43,291 nucleotides of DNA from CAIUVD01 sp044338255. Lineage in GTDB: Bacteria > Planctomycetota > UBA11346. Location: assembly GCA_044338255.1 (NCBI GenBank), contig JBIILZ010000018.1, positions 1-43,291 of the forward strand, in the 5' to 3' direction. Positions 41,823-43,291 of the stretch are shown here, piece by piece; the first letter of the stretch is position 1; the number at the start of each line of letters is the position of its first letter. Position numbers and translations under genes: made by a program. A model generated the notes under the pieces. It made no database searches and was not told where the DNA came from. It saw nothing but the letters and a program-made list of their open reading frames with translations.

Positions 41823-42130
41823 GAGGCGACTCCCGTCATCGGCACGTGCAGCGGCAGCAAGTGCAGTTTATGCAGCGTCATCAGGAACGCGCACAACAGG
41901 GCGGCGGCAACGATGCTCGAACGCCACAAGGCGCCGACGATGCGATACCAGGCCATCAGCCAGGCGGCGATCAGCGCGATCAGCAGACGGCCGAGGATAT
42001 CCGGGTCGCTGAAGAAATAGGCGGCAATGATGATTCCGCAGTATCCCAGGAGGCGATACATACGGCCGAAGTTGGGCTCACGGGCATAAAAGCTACCCAT
42101 GTCCAGGTGTGGGGCATCTCGATAACGCAT
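41819..42130 (-). CDS. Small membrane protein upstream of psd
   Basis: A 103-residue protein with about three to four membrane helices (25-40, 45-62, 70-85). I recognise no family. It is translationally coupled to psd (ATGA overlap), so a link to phospholipid synthesis is plausible. ATG 42130 is used; an internal ATG ten codons on is also possible, and the longer in-frame GTG start would add a basic, atypical N terminus. Confidence 0.65.
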   Translation of the reverse strand: MRYRDAPHLDMGSFYAREPNFGRMYRLLGYCGIIIAAYFFSDPDILGRLLIALIAAWLMAWYRIVGALWRSSIVAAALLCAFLMTLHKLHLLPLHVPMTGVAS

Positions 42131-42201
42131 GGCGAAACAGTGTGGACGCGGCAGCCGCCCCGCAACCGGCCGCCTCGTTCTGGAATGCACGCGCTCTTGA
42201 A

Positions 42202-42606
42202 TCAGTCGCGACGCAGACGCGCCCAGTGCTCATCGGTCTCGCCGAGTTGAACCTCGTACAATTCCATGCCCTGTTCGCGCAGCGGGACCTCGATTGCGCC
42301 CCAAATACGCGTCGTGAGGTTCTCCATGGTCGTAGTCGCCCCCTGGAACAACGGCAAGTCGTTGAGGTACTGGTGATCGCAGGGCTTCACCACCAGACGA
42401 TCGACCAACGCCACGAGATCCATGACATTGCAGAAGAAGCCAGTGTGCTGATCAACAACACCGCGTACGGTCACTTCCAATTTGTAGTTATGCCCGTGCA
42501 TGTTCTGACAGATGCCGAAGGCGCAGGAATTACCCTGGGCATCGAGTCCGACGGATTGCAGACGATGGCTTGAGGAAAATCCGAAGCGGCGGGTCAGGTA
42601 CATCAT
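42202..42606 (-). CDS. queD: 6-carboxy-5,6,7,8-tetrahydropterin synthase (QueD/PTPS family)
   Basis: A 134-residue member of the 6-pyruvoyltetrahydropterin synthase family. Zinc ligands are H14 (SSSHRL) plus H37 and H39 (HGHNY); the catalytic cysteine C33 lies four residues before H37, the QueD spacing; DHQYLND supplies the Asp-His pair; the conserved glutamate is in GETDEHW. It would act in queuosine biosynthesis (7-deazaguanine), although queC, queE and queF are not here. It starts in an ATGA overlap with the MFS gene stop. Assignment to QueD rather than a folate-type PTPS rests on the C-x3-HGH spacing. Confidence 0.85.
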   Translation of the reverse strand: MMYLTRRFGFSSSHRLQSVGLDAQGNSCAFGICQNMHGHNYKLEVTVRGVVDQHTGFFCNVMDLVALVDRLVVKPCDHQYLNDLPLFQGATTTMENLTTRIWGAIEVPLREQGMELYEVQLGETDEHWARLRRD

Positions 42607-43291
42607 GGAAAACTCTTGGTCATCGGGCTTTGAAGCGGTGCAGGGCGGATGGTCAGGGCGATGGCTATTGCCAGCAGTGTGAAACCTGCCGCTAGCCAGC
42701 CAACACGCGGATAGTGCTGGATGCTGCCATCGGCGGCCTTGGTCACAAGGTGTCCGGCGACCTGTGCCGCCAAGCCCATGGCCAACGATTGGATGGCGGA
42801 GTGGAAACCCATGAAACTGCCACGCAAGCGCGGCTCGACGCCATTGGCGATCAGGGTCATCGCCGGCACGAAACGTCCCGATACCAAGACGATGAAAGCC
42901 GACGTCACCAACAAGGTGATGGTCATCCCCAGGACCGGCAAGGTCGTCACCCCCACCAGGGGCACGACCGACAGCAACGCGACCCCCACGAAGATCCGAC
43001 GTGCACCGTAGCGATCCGCGAGCCGCCCGATTAACGGCGAAGTCACGACCGAGGCGATGCCACCCGCCAGATACACATAGTGCAGTTGATCGTTGCTGAA
43101 CCCGAGATTGCCGACGAGGTAGGGACTAATGAACGGAATCACCGTGAAACCTGCCATGACCAGCGAAATGCATTGCGTTGCTTCGAGCCGCGGCGCGATC
43201 GATGCCGATCCCGCTCCAGGCGCGATTGCGCCGCGGGTTGAAGAAACGGGTGTTGGACATGGCCCTGGGTGATTTGCTTCCGCATACCAGG
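42603..43291 (-). CDS. MFS transporter, C-terminal half (cut by the window edge)
   Basis: The last 184 residues encode about six membrane helices of a major facilitator. GFTVIPFISPYLVGNLGFS, then GRLADRYGARR, matches the start of the second six-helix half of drug/sugar MFS proteins, so the first half should lie beyond the right edge. The reading frame stays open to the edge, but between about 43165 and 43291 another frame shows codon use much more like the rest of this genome (see findings). The substrate is unknown. It precedes queD with a 4-base overlap. Confidence 0.7.
   Translation of the reverse strand, partial: WYAEANHPGPCPTPVSSTRGAIAPGAGSASIAPRLEATQCISLVMAGFTVIPFISPYLVGNLGFSNDQLHYVYLAGGIASVVTSPLIGRLADRYGARRIFVGVALLSVVPLVGVTTLPVLGMTITLLVTSAFIVLVSGRFVPAMTLIANGVEPRLRGSFMGFHSAIQSLAMGLAAQVAGHLVTKAADGSIQHYPRVGWLAAGFTLLAIAIALTIRPAPLQSPMTKSFP

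Noticed and set aside
1..43291. CRISPR arrays, rRNA genes, intact insertion sequences
   Set aside because: No regularly spaced identical repeats with unique spacers, no rRNA-like segments and no transposase gene were found.

Overview
The window is a chromosomal segment of a GC-rich, Gram-negative-type bacterium. Outer-membrane and phospholipid genes (lptB, plsC, plsY, pssA, psd, lepB) sit beside housekeeping genes (der, gapA, trpB, purL with fused PurS, holA, rsmB, acsA, cysM, queD). The mix of a very long signal peptidase I with an inserted domain, a PurS-PurL fusion, a DUF4954 beta-helix protein and a ThuA/Gfo-Idh-MocA pair next to an AraC regulator points to the PVC superphylum (Planctomycetota, Lentisphaerota or relatives). 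That placement is inference: there is no rRNA in the window to test it.

Layout. 1-1700 is an accessory patch: a ParD-like antitoxin overlapping a zeta-type toxin, then the C-terminal remnant of a large serine recombinase, ending beside a tRNA-Asn(GTT) with its own strong terminator. 1851-7012 (minus strand) carries cysM with a small [2Fe-2S] protein, a STAS protein followed by an FHA-GAF-adenylate cyclase, a YprB-like nuclease and a Bcp peroxiredoxin. 7092-12579 (plus) is a compact run: an unknown membrane-anchored protein, der, plsY and a DUF3754 membrane protein. 12688-15520 (plus) is acsA plus a fumarylacetoacetate hydrolase-family gene. A 507-base non-coding stretch with a MITE-like inverted repeat precedes a DUF4003-type gene (16028-17029).

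17036-21147 holds trpB and an AraC regulator (minus), with the AraC gene divergent from thuA-gfo (plus), a likely sugar-catabolic module. 21284-25188 (minus) holds gapA and, separately, nagB with a DUF4954 gene; the convergent gfo/DUF4954 junction carries three copies of a striking palindrome. 25410-29644 (minus) is lptB, holA, a zinc-ribbon membrane protein and an rsmB-type methyltransferase. 29936-37133 (minus) is a tightly packed purSL, CNNM-CBS-EIIA fusion, HAD, plsC, lepB operon, divergent from a phosphomannomutase gene (37300-38625, plus). 38698 to the right edge (minus) is an operon of an MFS transporter (cut by the edge), queD, a small membrane protein, psd, pssA, a transglutaminase-like protein and a thioredoxin-fold lipoprotein.

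Most of the window is ordinary core genome. The parts most worth a second look are the beta-sandwich domain inserted in LepB, with a possibly related domain in the unknown 695-residue protein; the fusion of a PTS EIIA domain to a CNNM/CBS transporter; the STAS and FHA-GAF-cyclase pair; the repeated palindromes near 21150-21280; and the toxin-antitoxin/recombinase remnant near the tRNA. No CRISPR array, intact insertion sequence, rRNA or convincing riboswitch was seen.
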